DNA of 38,549 bases from CAMDTE01 sp034679985 (GCA_034679985.1 JAXITR010000015.1:1-38549); one strand, 5' to 3'. Shown: positions 10,301-18,492, numbered from the stretch's first letter. The notes: generated by a model not told the origin, from the letters alone. Numbers and translations are program-made.

Positions 10301-12163
10301 TGCAGCAGGGGATGTTGCACCATTAAAATAAGCAGCACGTCCCGTTGTAGGGCTACCCGCGGTAATAAGGATGCTATTGTGGTAAATGTTCACATTGCCA
10401 ATTACATAACAATACAAGCCTCTTGATTGAGCTGTTAATGGTGTCGTGTTGTCGTAATCAGTGATGACGTTATTGATAATTTCTGAAGGTGAAGCCGCCG
10501 TCGAAATGGTAAATCCAAGAGTTAGGGCTTGGTTATTGCCCTTGATGGTATTATTTCGCACAAGCGCTCGACTTACCAGCAACGATGATGAGCCATAGAT
10601 GTAAACACCGTATCCACTAGTTGATGAAGTGCCTTCTACCGTGTTGGAGTCAATTCGTACGGTTGGACCTGTTACGCGTGCGAAAGCATAAATACCATAA
10701 GTTAAAGCCGAGATGTTGTTCCTGGATATGTTGAAAGTAAATGTTGGTGCCAAATTTAAATATATTCCATTGGAAACATTAGAAATCTGGTTGTTCCGAA
10801 TGCTCCCGGAAAGGCGATCCGTTGTTGCCACATAATTGATTCCATTTGTGGACGTGGTATTTCCGATCAGCTGGCAATTCTCTATAAGAATATTGGTGTT
10901 GACACCATTGTATCGAACTAATGTTCCGCTCGTAGTACCCGAGGCGGTCACTTTAAGTCCGCGCAAGACCACATTGTTACGAGCATTTAATTGAAATACG
11001 AACCCTGTTGATAGGTTAGTCGAAAATTCAACTACTCCAGAATTAGCTGGATTTGGTTGAATAGTAAGGCGATAATTTGACGGGTTCAAGTATCCGCTAA
11101 TATTCACGCTCTCATTATACGTACCGGGATTAACATTCAATGTAACGTCACCAGTAATTCCACAGCTCGTCATTACGTCAATCGCAGAAGTTACCGTTTG
11201 GAAATCTGCGCCAGAACCACCCACCGTATACGAACCGTTCAAAGGAACTGAGGTGTTTACTAAAACCGGTGTTGACGGTGTGGATGCACTGCTGTTCGTG
11301 CATGTCGTAATTCGGCGATAGTATTTTGAACCAGATGTAAGTGTGAAAGTAGCATTATAGGTGGTCGGCGTTTCTGAAATCCAAGGGCCCGTTGCAGAAT
11401 TGGAGGATTCCCAAGAGTACTGTAAACCCGATTCGGCAATTCCCCCTCCTAGTATTTGGAATGAACTACCTGCACAAACCACACCTGTTGGACTACTCAA
11501 TATAGAGGATGACGGAGCTCCTGCACATATTGATGGGCTCGTGGCTGTTAACTTGACTTGAGGCTTTTCTACTTGAATTGCAGTTGCAGCTGGCGGGGAA
11601 ATTGGATCAATATTTGTTCCATCAACTCGGTAATAAATTGAAGACCCTGTTGCGCCGGTAAAACAAGCCCACAAAGGGGTCGTTCCCCAGCCCACGGTGT
11701 TCTCATCTACGGCAACAACTAAGTTACCGCCAGTGTAGGTAAATGGTGTGCTGAATGTAATTTCTAGCCATTGATTATTAATACCCGGTGAAACTACTCC
11801 ATTAAATACCTGAGTGAATTGAGAAATTGGCAACCATGATGTTGTTGAGGTGAAACTTGAAGTTGAGGTATTCGTTAAATAAATCACCCAATCCTTGTAT
11901 TTTGAATTCCAATCCGCAGTGGTTATTGTTGACTTTGGCAAAAATGCAATTTTCGTCAACTGCGTTCCAGCTGGTATTTGCAGTTCAGCCGGAGTGTAAA
12001 TACTCTGAGCATAGCTGTAGTCGTAGTTGCCCATGATTGGGACGTTGCCGTTTGTGCCCGTACCCGAGCCAACCGTATACACTGTCTGCGCAACCGCGGG
12101 GAATGCCAATACCGCCACGATTGCGGCGATCCACGTGCGGAACAAGTTAGTAACCTGTTTCAT
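4331..12163 (-). CDS. Giant multidomain T9SS-secreted surface protein (beta-helix, Fn3, MAM-like, SprB, HYR)
   Basis: A 2610-residue extracellular protein. I chose the ATG at 12163 over a TTG two codons upstream because it starts a standard signal peptide (MKQVTNLFRTWIAAIVAVLA, cleaved near PAVAQ). Approximate domain order: beta-rich N-terminal domain 26-215; Ig-like 215-305; right-handed beta-helix 308-744 with many short N-rich coils; Fn3-like 748-840; adhesin/galactose-binding-like 848-1211; second Fn3-like 1211-1307; MAM-like 1316-1494; four SprB-type repeats about 1500-1830, each with a C near its start and a TDxxGC turn; six paired-cysteine HYR-like modules and one more canonical HYR, about 1830-2450; Ig-like linker; T9SS type A sorting domain about 2528-2610 (VYPVPATDF near its start, LPSGLYLARL, ending RFEIVK). 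Known relatives of SprB-type repeats occur in mobile gliding adhesins; adhesion here is inference. No enzyme motif was seen. It is transcribed alone. Confidence 0.93.
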   Translation of the reverse strand: MKQVTNLFRTWIAAIVAVLAFPAVAQTVYTVGSGTGTNGNVPIMGNYDYSYAQSIYTPAELQIPAGTQLTKIAFLPKSTITTADWNSKYKDWVIYLTNTSTSSFTSTTSWLPISQFTQVFNGVVSPGINNQWLEITFSTPFTYTGGNLVVAVDENTVGWGTTPLWACFTGATGSSIYYRVDGTNIDPISPPAATAIQVEKPQVKLTATSPSICAGAPSSSILSSPTGVVCAGSSFQILGGGIAESGLQYSWESSNSATGPWISETPTTYNATFTLTSGSKYYRRITTCTNSSASTPSTPVLVNTSVPLNGSYTVGGSGADFQTVTSAIDVMTSCGITGDVTLNVNPGTYNESVNISGYLNPSNYRLTIQPNPANSGVVEFSTNLSTGFVFQLNARNNVVLRGLKVTASGTTSGTLVRYNGVNTNILIENCQLIGNTTSTNGINYVATTDRLSGSIRNNQISNVSNGIYLNLAPTFTFNISRNNISALTYGIYAFARVTGPTVRIDSNTVEGTSSTSGYGVYIYGSSSLLVSRALVRNNTIKGNNQALTLGFTISTAASPSEIINNVITDYDNTTPLTAQSRGLYCYVIGNVNIYHNSILITAGSPTTGRAAYFNGATSPAATTQVGVNFANNVVVNKGTGRVMSIESTSYPTFSTINNNTYWGLGAIDAQFTYGGNKASYAAYVSSFAGGRESNSTNADPEYNSNTDLTPQGIAVSNNASPVGVLTDFTGAARSQTTPDRGAYEFIYYPCKRPSNIQLVGRGVSSLDLTWTTLNPSKLGTVFRYRKQGVQNWTRQVIFGSASSARISGLAANSTYEVYLYELCSASDSSLLTASAINGTTLCSYSTVLPIAQNFEGTTPISGCTVSYPGSLTTGWSVQGPSTSSGPTVASEGSKYAYLVPTSPIVSNPYSLELQGRALPTAPKQLVFDYWVGAGNRPFGGASASTSSLSTPYGMGYMDARQQYMIRADELQRMLGANSGIINSISFDVTSLPTCTGCNNIFNGFTISAAATASVDMATPLPSTAFTTVFAPTNGVTITSTGWNTHTFTTPFVWDGVSNVVFQVCFDNVAFGSNGGINTTSTSWSSVYYAYIDGATTSGCSLAYTSISSKGATSTRPNMRFGFTPAQAVTPLFSSPLKLQASTDDGLTWTDEFGVNLPTVSLDSWNTAEVNLSNFANGNVRFRFVGISAGSTSTNPKLGLAIDRITTEEFNACKRPGNLGLANVTIPVKSNSVSLSWSQGASAETAWELEYGAVGHVPGSGVILPTSSRTNVVVTGLTGSTTYEFYVRAVCSSTSTSAWVGPFSLTTRCPQSQVSNTAESFESAPWSFTASPKTISPCWTASPRSTSTGTYGWEIWSGTTASSGSGTGPSSAATGSNYMYVETSSGSTGQMAYLMLPEYTFAGQVYPKFSFNYHMFGATMGTMYPQVSIDGGETWINLDTLSGQQQTSSAAAWITLDMSLRAYANAPSVFLRIAYAKGTSFTGDIAVDDVRVYDGCTVNLATSLVQNVNCHNEANGEITLVATGANGLAEFASGSTGPWGSVTSYENLVSGSYTYRVRDAFGCLNTQTFTITQPAVLASTATSVAADCFGANTASLNATFTGGTAPYTYDWSLANDTVFSESSEDLASIVAGQYTVHLTDANGCEYTQNYTVGQAPQIAGSTVTTSTVSCTSVDGSATIAVTGGTGAKTITWDTPTPQSGLTITGLPPGLYTATITDANNCAVTFEQRINASDSVGSQVVSSTNVTCLGQANGQATITHVGGDAPYQYRWNTNPIQTSATATNLPAGTYVGRVTDNKGCFSVRTVVIGISDAVAPTLVTKSATISLNNSGTATLSAGDVILSATDNCGIVSTSVSKTSFTCADKGANTVNVTVVDGNGNATTVAAQVQVVDLIAPALNTTSSPMVLTLGASGTVAFNASSAVNAVTDNCGAVTVSAPTVTYACGQIGLQSVNITATDASGNTTTGTVYVLVQDNTAPVIVSNAAVSVYLNASGTASVAAAALGTATDNCTATAGLVTSLSKSTFNCADRGVEPVVMTVTDAAGNAATRTFNVTVMDTIKPTLTSVATLSAPLNAQGVAVVSLSQLNISSADNCGTVAVNTSSLQFGCSNLGANTIQIVAKDGSGNTRTRNVAVTVTDAIAPSLSVTASPVVLALNASGQATLTSAALVNSVSDNCSAAPTVTLSKTAFTCTDKGNNTVTVTATDAAGNVTTKTATVVVMDLTAPVVTPAAAPATVTLNASGQGSVTLAQLGSATDNCSGVTLVASKLQFTCAEVGSQVVVLTATDASGNVTTATKTVTVVDNSAPVLGTTPSNVTVGNCASQVNYSYTVTDNCGFTVKRTAGLPSGSTFPLGATVVTHEFKDGAGNTTSHSFTVTVVNAAPTVPTIPNLCPNDAPVSLGSIQGMVITGPGVSNGMFNPALANAGNNVLNYTFTASNGCIYTGVINAFVNAAPAQPTVSLLPGGLLDANTIATSYQWFYNGTAIATGVNKIQPVVGLGRYQVEVTNTLGCSAASAEVNYNGSSLGADELSSLDLRVYPVPATDFVKVVGLSSNNLAGLQVYTLSGQALTVPVVADQSNEIQLNTSSLPSGLYLARLTSTEGETRVVRFEIVK

Positions 12164-12202
12164 AATCAAGTACTTATGTTATTTGGGGTAATTTGTGAGC
12201 GT

Positions 12203-12233
12203 GAAATATAGTGAGTTCTTGACAATTATCAAA
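12203..12233 (-). promoter_or_regulatory. Promoter of the giant T9SS protein gene
   Basis: On the minus strand TTTG (12233 to 12230) is followed after exactly 19 nt by TATATTTC (12210 to 12203), one mismatch from TAnnTTTG. The element lies in the gap after secA and leaves a leader of about 35 nt before the ATG at 12163. Confidence 0.55.
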
Positions 12234-12252
12234 AACTGTTTGTTAAAAAATC

Positions 12253-15200
12253 TTAGGAGCCGCTAGATTCCAAGAGCATCCACCCTTGATTCAAGAGCGG
12301 TTCGGCCGCTTTGAATTTTAGGGTACGTTGTTCCCCCGTCAGTAGGTTGGCTACTGTGACGGTGTCGTTGGGACGGTGCGTCGATTTTTGCTTCACGACG
12401 GGTGCTTGCGCCTGGCGAGGTGGAGGTGTGTTTTTGGCGGCGGACGACGGACCGGCCGTAGTAGAGGTAGTTTCGCTAACCAACGAACGGCTTGCCGTAG
12501 TTTGCGGACGCGGTGCAGCTGGGCGCTGGGCTGGGGCCGCTTGTGGGGCCTCTTCCGGTATGTAGGCGCGGAACAAGAACGACACCGCGGAGCGGTTTAC
12601 TTGGTCCATCATGTCTTGGAAGAGCTTGAAGGACTCGTGCTTGTAAATCAAGAGCGGGTCCTTTTGTTCGTAGACAGCGCCTTGTACGTTGGTGCGCAGG
12701 TCGTCCATGTTGCGGAGGTGCTCCTTCCACGCGTCGTCGATGGTGGAGAGGACAATGACCTTCTCCAATTCGCGCAACGCACTTTGGCCGCGGGTGTCCA
12801 CGGCCTTTTGAAGGGGTACCGAAACTTGGAGCCCTTTTTCACCGTCGGCAAAGGGGACCAGGATGTTCTGAATTTGGCCGCTGTGGTCGCGGTGGATGCC
12901 CTCCAAAACGGGCGCCATGCGCGTGGCCATGGAGTCGTTCTTCTCCTTTATATATATAGAGGTGTGATCGAACAGCTTTTGCGTGAGGTCTGACGCAGAG
13001 GATTTGGCAAAAGATGCGGCGTCGAACGGTAACTCGGAAATGCCCAGTTGCTCGTACACTTCCAAAGCGAAGCCCTCGAAGTTTCGGTCCGGATGGGTGG
13101 AACGAACCACGGTGTCGCACAAGTCGTAGAGCATGTTGGCAATGTCCACTTGCAATCGCTCGCCGTAGAGTGCGTTTCGGCGGCGTTTGTAGATGCCTTC
13201 GCGCTGGGCGTTCATGACGTTGTCGTAATCCAATAGGCGTTTGCGGATGCCGAAGTTGTTCTCCTCCACTTTTTTCTGGGCGCGTTCGATGGACTTGGAG
13301 ACCAGGCCGTGCTGGATGACTTCACCTTCTACGTGGCCCATGCGGTCCATCAGTCCCGCGATGCGGTCCGAACCGAACAAGCGCATGAGGTTGTCTTCCA
13401 ACGAAACGAAGAATTGCGAGCTGCCGGGATCGCCCTGGCGGCCGGCGCGACCGCGGAGCTGGCGGTCCACTCGGCGCGAGTCGTGGCGTTCGGTGCCGAT
13501 GATGGCCAAACCTCCGGCCGCCTTGGCTTCCGGCGCCAATTTGATGTCTGTTCCACGGCCGGCCATGTTGGTGGCGATGGTTACGGCTCCAGCGCGGCCT
13601 GCTTCAGCAACAATTTCCGCTTCACGCTGGTGCAACTTGGCGTTCAATACGTTGTGCGGGATGTTCCGCAGCTTGAGCGCGCGGCTCAACAACTCACTGA
13701 TTTCAACCGATGTGGTTCCTACCAACACCGGACGACCGGCGTCGCGCAGTTTGACGATTTCGTCGATGGCTGCGTGTACTTTTCGCGCTTGGTTTTGTAC
13801 ACCAAATCATCGTGGTCCGTACGCGAGATGGGACGGTTCGTGGGGATGACGGTAACGTCCAACTTATAGATCTCCCAGAATTCGCCCGCTTCGGTTTCTG
13901 CGGTACCGGTCATGCCCGCCAATTTTCGGTACATGCGGAAGTAGTTCTGCAGGGTAACCGTGGCGTAGGTTTGGGTGGCAGCCTCAATGGTTACGTTCTC
14001 TTTGGACTCAATGGCTTGGTGCAGACCGTCGGAATAACGACGACCTTCCATGATGCGGCCGGTTTGCTCGTCTACAATTTTGACCTTTCCGTCCATCAGA
14101 ACGTATTCTTGGTCCTTTTCGAACAAGGTGTACGCCTTCAGGAGCTGGCTCATGGTGTGGACGCGCTCGCTCTTGACGCGGTACTCGCGCAGCAATTCGG
14201 ACTTTTGTTCCGCCTTGTCTGCCGTGGTCTCGTTGGATTTCTCAATGGCCGCCAAGGAGGTAGAGATGTCCGGCATCACGAAGAATGCAGGATTGGTGCG
14301 GTCCGCCAGGCGTTCCATGCCGCGGTCCGTCAGTTGTACCTGGTTGTTTTTTTCCTCAATCGTAAAGTACAGGGCCTCGTCCACCACCTTCATTTCCCGA
14401 CCGTGGTCTTGGAGGTAGAAGTTTTCGGTTTTCTGGAGGAGCGTTTTGTTGCCGTCCTCGCTGAGGAATTTGATGAGGGCTTTGTTCTTGGGCAAGCCGC
14501 GGTGCGCGCGGAGCAGTTGGAAGCCAGCTTCTTTGTTGTTTCCTTCGGTGAGCAAACGCTTGGCGTTGTTCAGGGCCTCCTGAGCAATGGTCTTTTGCGC
14601 ATTGTACAGGTCCACAACATGCGGCTTGAGCTCGTTGAACTCGTGGCGGTCTCCGTTGGGGGTTGGGCCGGAAATGATCAAAGGCGTTCGGGCGTCGTCG
14701 ATCAAAACGGAATCCACCTCGTCCACAATGGCGAAGTTGTGGCCGCGCTGCACCAATTCTTCCGGAAAACGGGCCATGTTGTCCCGCAGGTAGTCAAAGC
14801 CAAACTCGTTGTTGGTGCCGAAGGTAATGTCCGATCCGTAGGCGTTGCGTCGGGCATCGGAATTGGGCTGGTGCTTGTCGATGCAATCCACGGTCAGGCC
14901 GTGGAATTGGTACAAAGGACCCATCCATTCGGCGTCGCGCTTGGCCAGGTAGTCGTTCACGGTGACTACGTGCACGCCAAAACCGGTCAACGCGTTCAGG
15001 TATACGGGCAGGGTGGCAACGAGGGTCTTGCCCTCCCCGGTCGCCATTTCTGCGATGCGGCCCAAGTGGAGGACGGTTCCACCGATTAACTGCACGTTGT
15101 AGTGCACCATGTTCCACTCCACCGTGGCGCCGGCGGCGGTCCAGGTGTTGTGCCATACCGCGTGGTCACCGTCGATTTGAACGGCGTCCATCCGGCCGGC

Positions 15201-15611
15201 CAGTTGGCGGTCCATTTCGGTAGCACGTACGCGGAAGTTGCCAGCGCTCAACCGCTTGGCGGTTTCGCGGATGACCGCAAAGGCTTCGGGGAGAATTTCA
15301 GCGAGTTCGGCCTCCGCTTTGTCGTAGGCCTTCTTGTCCAGCTCGTCGATTTGCTGAAACAAAACGTTTTTCTCGTCCGCATCTTCTTCCGACTCCGCGC
15401 GTGCGCGCAAATCAGCGATGGCGGAGCGCTCCTCGGATTGCACGCGCTCCAGTCGGGCACGGAATTCCTGAGTTTTGGCGCGCAGACCGTCGTTGTCCAA
15501 AGCTTGAACGGACGGCTCAACGGCCAAAATGCGATCTACATAAGGTTGGATCTCCTTGAGGTCCCGGTCGGACTTGTTCCCAAGGAGTAGAGCGAACAGT
15601 TTTTGAATCAT
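12253..15611 (-). CDS. secA: SecA preprotein translocase ATPase, interrupted by a one-base frameshift
   Basis: SecA is the motor ATPase that drives unfolded preproteins through SecYEG. The coding region is in two frames: residues 1-612 from the ATG at 15611 (MIQKLFALLLGNKSDRDL), and the remaining ~506 residues ending at 12253. Visible motifs are Walker A MATGEGKT, the DEVDSVLID box, EFGFDYLRDN, RGTDIKL and GRAGRQGDPGSSQFF. The frame breaks near 13774: the first frame reads KREKY then nonsense, while the other resumes AAIDEIVKLRDAGRP. SecA consensus there is KREKYN, so one A appears lost (TACAAC to TACAC). Both halves are otherwise complete and conserved, so a sequence error is likeliest; secA is essential. 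Rejoined length is about 1119 residues. The C-terminus lacks the CxCx8CH zinc-binding tail and ends in a proline/threonine-rich linker and a short basic domain. It follows the DUF2795 gene after 43 nt, probably as one operon. Confidence 0.92.
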
Positions 15612-15618
15612 GGCAGGG

Positions 15619-15626
15619 CAAAAGTA
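15619..15626 (-). promoter_or_regulatory. Possible secondary -7 box close to the secA start
   Basis: On the minus strand TACTTTTG matches TAnnTTTG and ends 7 nt before the secA ATG. No TTG lies at 17-23 nt upstream (the nearest is at 29 nt), so promoter activity is uncertain; if used, the mRNA would be nearly leaderless. Confidence 0.3.
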
Positions 15627-15654
15627 CAAAGCCCGTGCCACCTACGTGTTTGAA

Positions 15655-15879
15655 TCAATATTCTTCTTCGTTCCAAAGGAAATCTTCGTCGGAAGGATAG
15701 TCCGGCCAAATCTCCTCGATGGACTCGTACACTTCGCCTTCTTCTTCTTCGATGGCTTGCAGGTTCTCTACAACTTCCAACGGAGCGCCCGTACGAATGG
15801 CGTAGTCAATCAATTCGTCTTTGGTTGCGGGCCACGGGGCGTCGCTCAAATAGGAGGCCAATTCCAAGGTCCAGTACAT
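15655..15879 (-). CDS. Small acidic DUF2795-family protein upstream of secA
   Basis: A 74-residue protein beginning MYWTLELASYLSDAPWPATK. The first 45 residues form the DUF2795-like helical domain (short helices with KDELIDYAIRTGAP); the last 30 are extremely acidic, with an EEEEGE run and ending NEEEY. I chose the ATG at 15879 because similarity begins there and a promoter sits just upstream; an earlier start would run over that promoter. From memory, this small protein commonly precedes secA in Bacteroidota. Its function is unknown; co-expression with secA hints at a link to secretion but proves nothing. No signal peptide or membrane segment is visible, so it should be cytoplasmic. Confidence 0.85.
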   Translation of the reverse strand: MYWTLELASYLSDAPWPATKDELIDYAIRTGAPLEVVENLQAIEEEEGEVYESIEEIWPDYPSDEDFLWNEEEY

Positions 15880-15912
15880 GGCGTTCTTTTTTATTAAAGG
15901 TATACGATGCGG

Positions 15913-15942
15913 CAAAAGTAAAAATTCCCCGGACGTATGCAA
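15913..15942 (-). promoter_or_regulatory. Promoter of the DUF2795-secA unit
   Basis: On the minus strand TTG (15942 to 15940) is followed after 19 nt by a perfect -7 box TACTTTTG (15920 to 15913). This is an excellent match to the Bacteroidota consensus. The box ends 33 nt before the DUF2795 ATG at 15879. Confidence 0.75.
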
Positions 15943-15964
15943 GTCCTTGAGGAAAAATCGTTTA

Positions 15965-16534
15965 TCAAGGGATCCAGGGGGTCTCCAAAGCGCCCAATTC
16001 CTGGGCGTACCAACGGCTGAGCACGAACAACCAATCGGAAAGTCGGTTGAGGTAGCGCACCACGTCCGGGGGAACGGGCAGGGCCGCGGGGTCTTGGGCC
16101 ACGGTTTCCTGGGCTTCCACGCAGAATCGTTCGGCCCGACGGCACACGGTTCGCGCTATGTGCAACTGGCTGACCCAGGCATGACCGCCTGGCAGGACAA
16201 AATGGCGCATGGGTTCCAGGCCGGCGTCCATTTGGTCTATGGAGGCCTCAAGGGCAGCGATTTGGGCGACGGGGAGGGCGGGGAGTTTGGACACGAAGTC
16301 TGCCCGGTCGTTGGCCAAATGGCTGCCGAGGGCGAAGAGGTCCGATTGGATTTGGAGGAGGAGGGCTTGGTGCGGGGTGGCGGCGGCAGGCGCGGTGTCC
16401 CGCACGTAGCCCAGGTGGGCATTCAATTCGTCCACCGTGCCGTACGCATGCAACCGAACGTCGGTCTTGGAAATGCGTTTGCCGCTGTAGAGGGAGGAGG
16501 TTCCGGCGTCACCGGTTTTGGTGTAGATTTTCAT
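15965..16534 (-). CDS. pduO: PduO-type ATP:cob(I)alamin adenosyltransferase
   Basis: A 189-residue cytoplasmic enzyme that transfers the adenosyl group of ATP to cob(I)alamin, making coenzyme B12. The start is ATG 16534, giving MKIYTKTGDAGTSSLYSG; the TKTGDxGTSSL segment (residues 5-15) is the family's ATP-binding loop. Further hallmarks are VDELNAHLG, FVLPGG, a CRRAER helix and the C-terminal RYLNRLSDWLFVLSR. Length and motifs fit the trimeric PduO family, not CobA or EutT. It lies 53 nt downstream of purF on the same strand and may be co-transcribed. No B12 riboswitch was recognised. The same frame stays open upstream inside purF, but that stretch is a shadow. Confidence 0.94.
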   Translation of the reverse strand: MKIYTKTGDAGTSSLYSGKRISKTDVRLHAYGTVDELNAHLGYVRDTAPAAATPHQALLLQIQSDLFALGSHLANDRADFVSKLPALPVAQIAALEASIDQMDAGLEPMRHFVLPGGHAWVSQLHIARTVCRRAERFCVEAQETVAQDPAALPVPPDVVRYLNRLSDWLFVLSRWYAQELGALETPWIP

Positions 16535-16587
16535 GGCCCTGGGGGTTTGACGTTTGGCCAGCAATGCCCGTCCTGTGCGCCTTTGGT

Positions 16588-18492
16588 TCAATAAGCGCGT
16601 TGGTTTTTGCCCTGCATGTAGTTTACAAACGCACGATTGGCCACTCGGGTTCCGCCGGGGGTAGGGTAATTTCCGGTAAAGTACCAATCTCCTGGGTGTT
16701 GGGGAATAGCCCGGTGCAGACCTTCTATGGTCTGGTAATGGATAACTACTTGTGCCTGAACGCCTTGTGGAGTAAGCAATTGGGCAATTTTGCCGTTGAT
16801 GTCTTCCACGGAGAGGGTGGAATACACGGGAAGAACGGCGTTGATTTGCTCCTCTTTGGGAAGGGTCAATTGGTGCAGGGCGTTTTGGAACGCTTCCTCC
16901 ACCACAGAAGCGAAGGAGCCGCGCTCTTTGTGGAGAGCCATGGCGGCTTGGAAGGCAATAAAATCGCCCATTTTCGCCATGTCGATTCCGTAGCAATCCG
17001 GGAAACGGATTTGCGGCGCGCTGGAAACCACGTGGATGGTCTTGGGGCGCAGGCGGTCCAGCATTTTGAGGATGCTTTGGCGGAGGGTGGTGCCGCGCAC
17101 AATGGAGTCGTCCAGAACCACGAGGTTGTCTGTGGGACGCACCACTTCGTAGGTGGAGTCGTACACGTGGGCCACGAGATCGTCGCGGGAGGAATCTTCG
17201 GTGATGAACGTGCGCAATTTGGCGTCCTTCCAAGCGATTTTTTCAACGCGGGGACGACGGGACAGCAGGGCGTTTAGGGCGTCGGGGTTATTTAAGAGGT
17301 CCGGTTGTGCGCGCAGAGCCGCTGCGTTTGCGGTTTGGAGGTAGTCTTCTACCCCTTTCACCAGGCCGTAGAAGGCGACCTCGGCGGTATTGGGAATGAA
17401 GGAAAACACGGTGTTGTCTACGTCGTGCCCGACGGATTGCAAAACCGAATCCGCCAGTTGACGGCCCAAAGCCAAGCGTTCTTGGTAGATTTCCGCGTCG
17501 TTGCCGCGCGAGAAATAAATGCGTTCAAAAGAGCAATTGCTCCGCGGTCCGGGGGTCAGAACCGGGGTGATTTCCACATCTGCGTTGGCTTTTACCCAAA
17601 AAGCATGGCCGGCGGGGAGCTCGTGAACATCGTTGAAAGAGGCACCAAAAGCAGTCTGAATAACCGGACGTTCGGACGCCACTACGGCCACTTCGTCGTT
17701 GACGTAGTAGTATGCCGGGCGGATTCCGTGCGGATCGCGGAGCACAAAAGCGTCGCCCTGGCCAATCATGCCCACCATGGCGTAGCCCCCGTCCCAACGC
17801 TTGGAGGCCTTGCGCAGAATTTCCGGAATATTCAAGTGTTCTTCCTGGTACTGAGCACGCTCGGGTTTACTCAAGCCCATTTGCTTGGCTTTTTCGTACA
17901 GCTGGGCGTTTTCCTTGTCCAAAAAGTGCCCGATTTTCTCCAAAATGGTGACGGTATCGGCCTTTTCCTTGGGACTCTGGCCCAAACCCACCAACTTGTC
18001 GAACAATTCGTCCACGTTGGTCATGTTGAAATTGCCGGCCAAAATGAGGTTGCGGCTCTTGTAGTTGCTTTGGCGAAGGAAGGGGTGGCAGGCCTCGATT
18101 GCGTTTTTGCCGTAGGTGCCGTAGCGCAGGTGTCCCAGGTAGACCTCGCCCAAGGCGGGTACGTTGTTCTTGAGGAATTCGGCGTTCTTCAGCAACGAGG
18201 GGTCCCCGCTCAGCGCGTCGTCGATTCGCTTTTGGATGCGGCCAAAAATGTCCGCAATGGGCTTGCCGTCAATGCTTCGGTAGCGGCTGAGGTAGCGCTG
18301 TCCGGGGGGCATGTTGAGCTTGATGGAAGCCAACCCGGCGCCGTCCTGGCCCCGGTTGTGTTGCTTCTCCATCAAGAGGTACATTTTGTTGAGGCCGTAA
18401 AAGGCCGTCCCGTACTTTTCCAGGTAGTATTCCAAAGGCTTGCGAAGGCGAACAAGGGCTATGCCGCATTCGTGCTGGATGGCGTCGCTCAT
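16588..18492 (-). CDS. purF: Amidophosphoribosyltransferase (glutamine PRPP amidotransferase), long form
   Basis: First committed enzyme of purine synthesis: PRPP + glutamine gives phosphoribosylamine + glutamate + PPi. It has 634 residues, the long form found in Bacteroidota, against about 500 in E. coli. The start is the ATG at 18492 (MSDAIQHECGIALVRLRKP). Cys9 is the N-terminal nucleophile of the glutaminase domain, preceded by an eight-residue leader that should be removed. The glutaminase half includes NRGQDGAG and GHLRYGTYG; the phosphoribosyltransferase half has the PRPP loop VVLDDSIVRGTTL. An insert with lysine-rich helices lies between residues about 150 and 220. A perfect TATCTTTG box ends 21 nt upstream of the ATG in the divergent region with the decarboxylase gene. 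purQ is also in this window, 19 kb away on the other strand. Confidence 0.96.
   Translation of the reverse strand: MSDAIQHECGIALVRLRKPLEYYLEKYGTAFYGLNKMYLLMEKQHNRGQDGAGLASIKLNMPPGQRYLSRYRSIDGKPIADIFGRIQKRIDDALSGDPSLLKNAEFLKNNVPALGEVYLGHLRYGTYGKNAIEACHPFLRQSNYKSRNLILAGNFNMTNVDELFDKLVGLGQSPKEKADTVTILEKIGHFLDKENAQLYEKAKQMGLSKPERAQYQEEHLNIPEILRKASKRWDGGYAMVGMIGQGDAFVLRDPHGIRPAYYYVNDEVAVVASERPVIQTAFGASFNDVHELPAGHAFWVKANADVEITPVLTPGPRSNCSFERIYFSRGNDAEIYQERLALGRQLADSVLQSVGHDVDNTVFSFIPNTAEVAFYGLVKGVEDYLQTANAAALRAQPDLLNNPDALNALLSRRPRVEKIAWKDAKLRTFITEDSSRDDLVAHVYDSTYEVVRPTDNLVVLDDSIVRGTTLRQSILKMLDRLRPKTIHVVSSAPQIRFPDCYGIDMAKMGDFIAFQAAMALHKERGSFASVVEEAFQNALHQLTLPKEEQINAVLPVYSTLSVEDINGKIAQLLTPQGVQAQVVIHYQTIEGLHRAIPQHPGDWYFTGNYPTPGGTRVANRAFVNYMQGKNQRAY

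Noticed and set aside
13771..13790. Programmed -1 frameshift in secA
   Set aside because: No phased slippery heptamer is present and secA is not known to use one; a missing A is simpler. Kept as a finding only because reads can decide it.
13812..15089. Open frame of 425 codons on the plus strand
   Set aside because: It is antisense to secA, whose motifs and codons are clearly genuine; the translation has no recognisable family or proper start context.
15946..15971. Inverted repeat CCTTGA/TCAAGG at the end of the adenosyltransferase gene as a terminator
   Set aside because: The stem is 6 bp with a 14-nt loop and no T tract follows on the minus strand.
16535..17233. Upstream extension of the adenosyltransferase frame
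   Set aside because: It overlaps purF in another frame and is Arg/Pro-rich; PduO similarity begins at ATG 16534.
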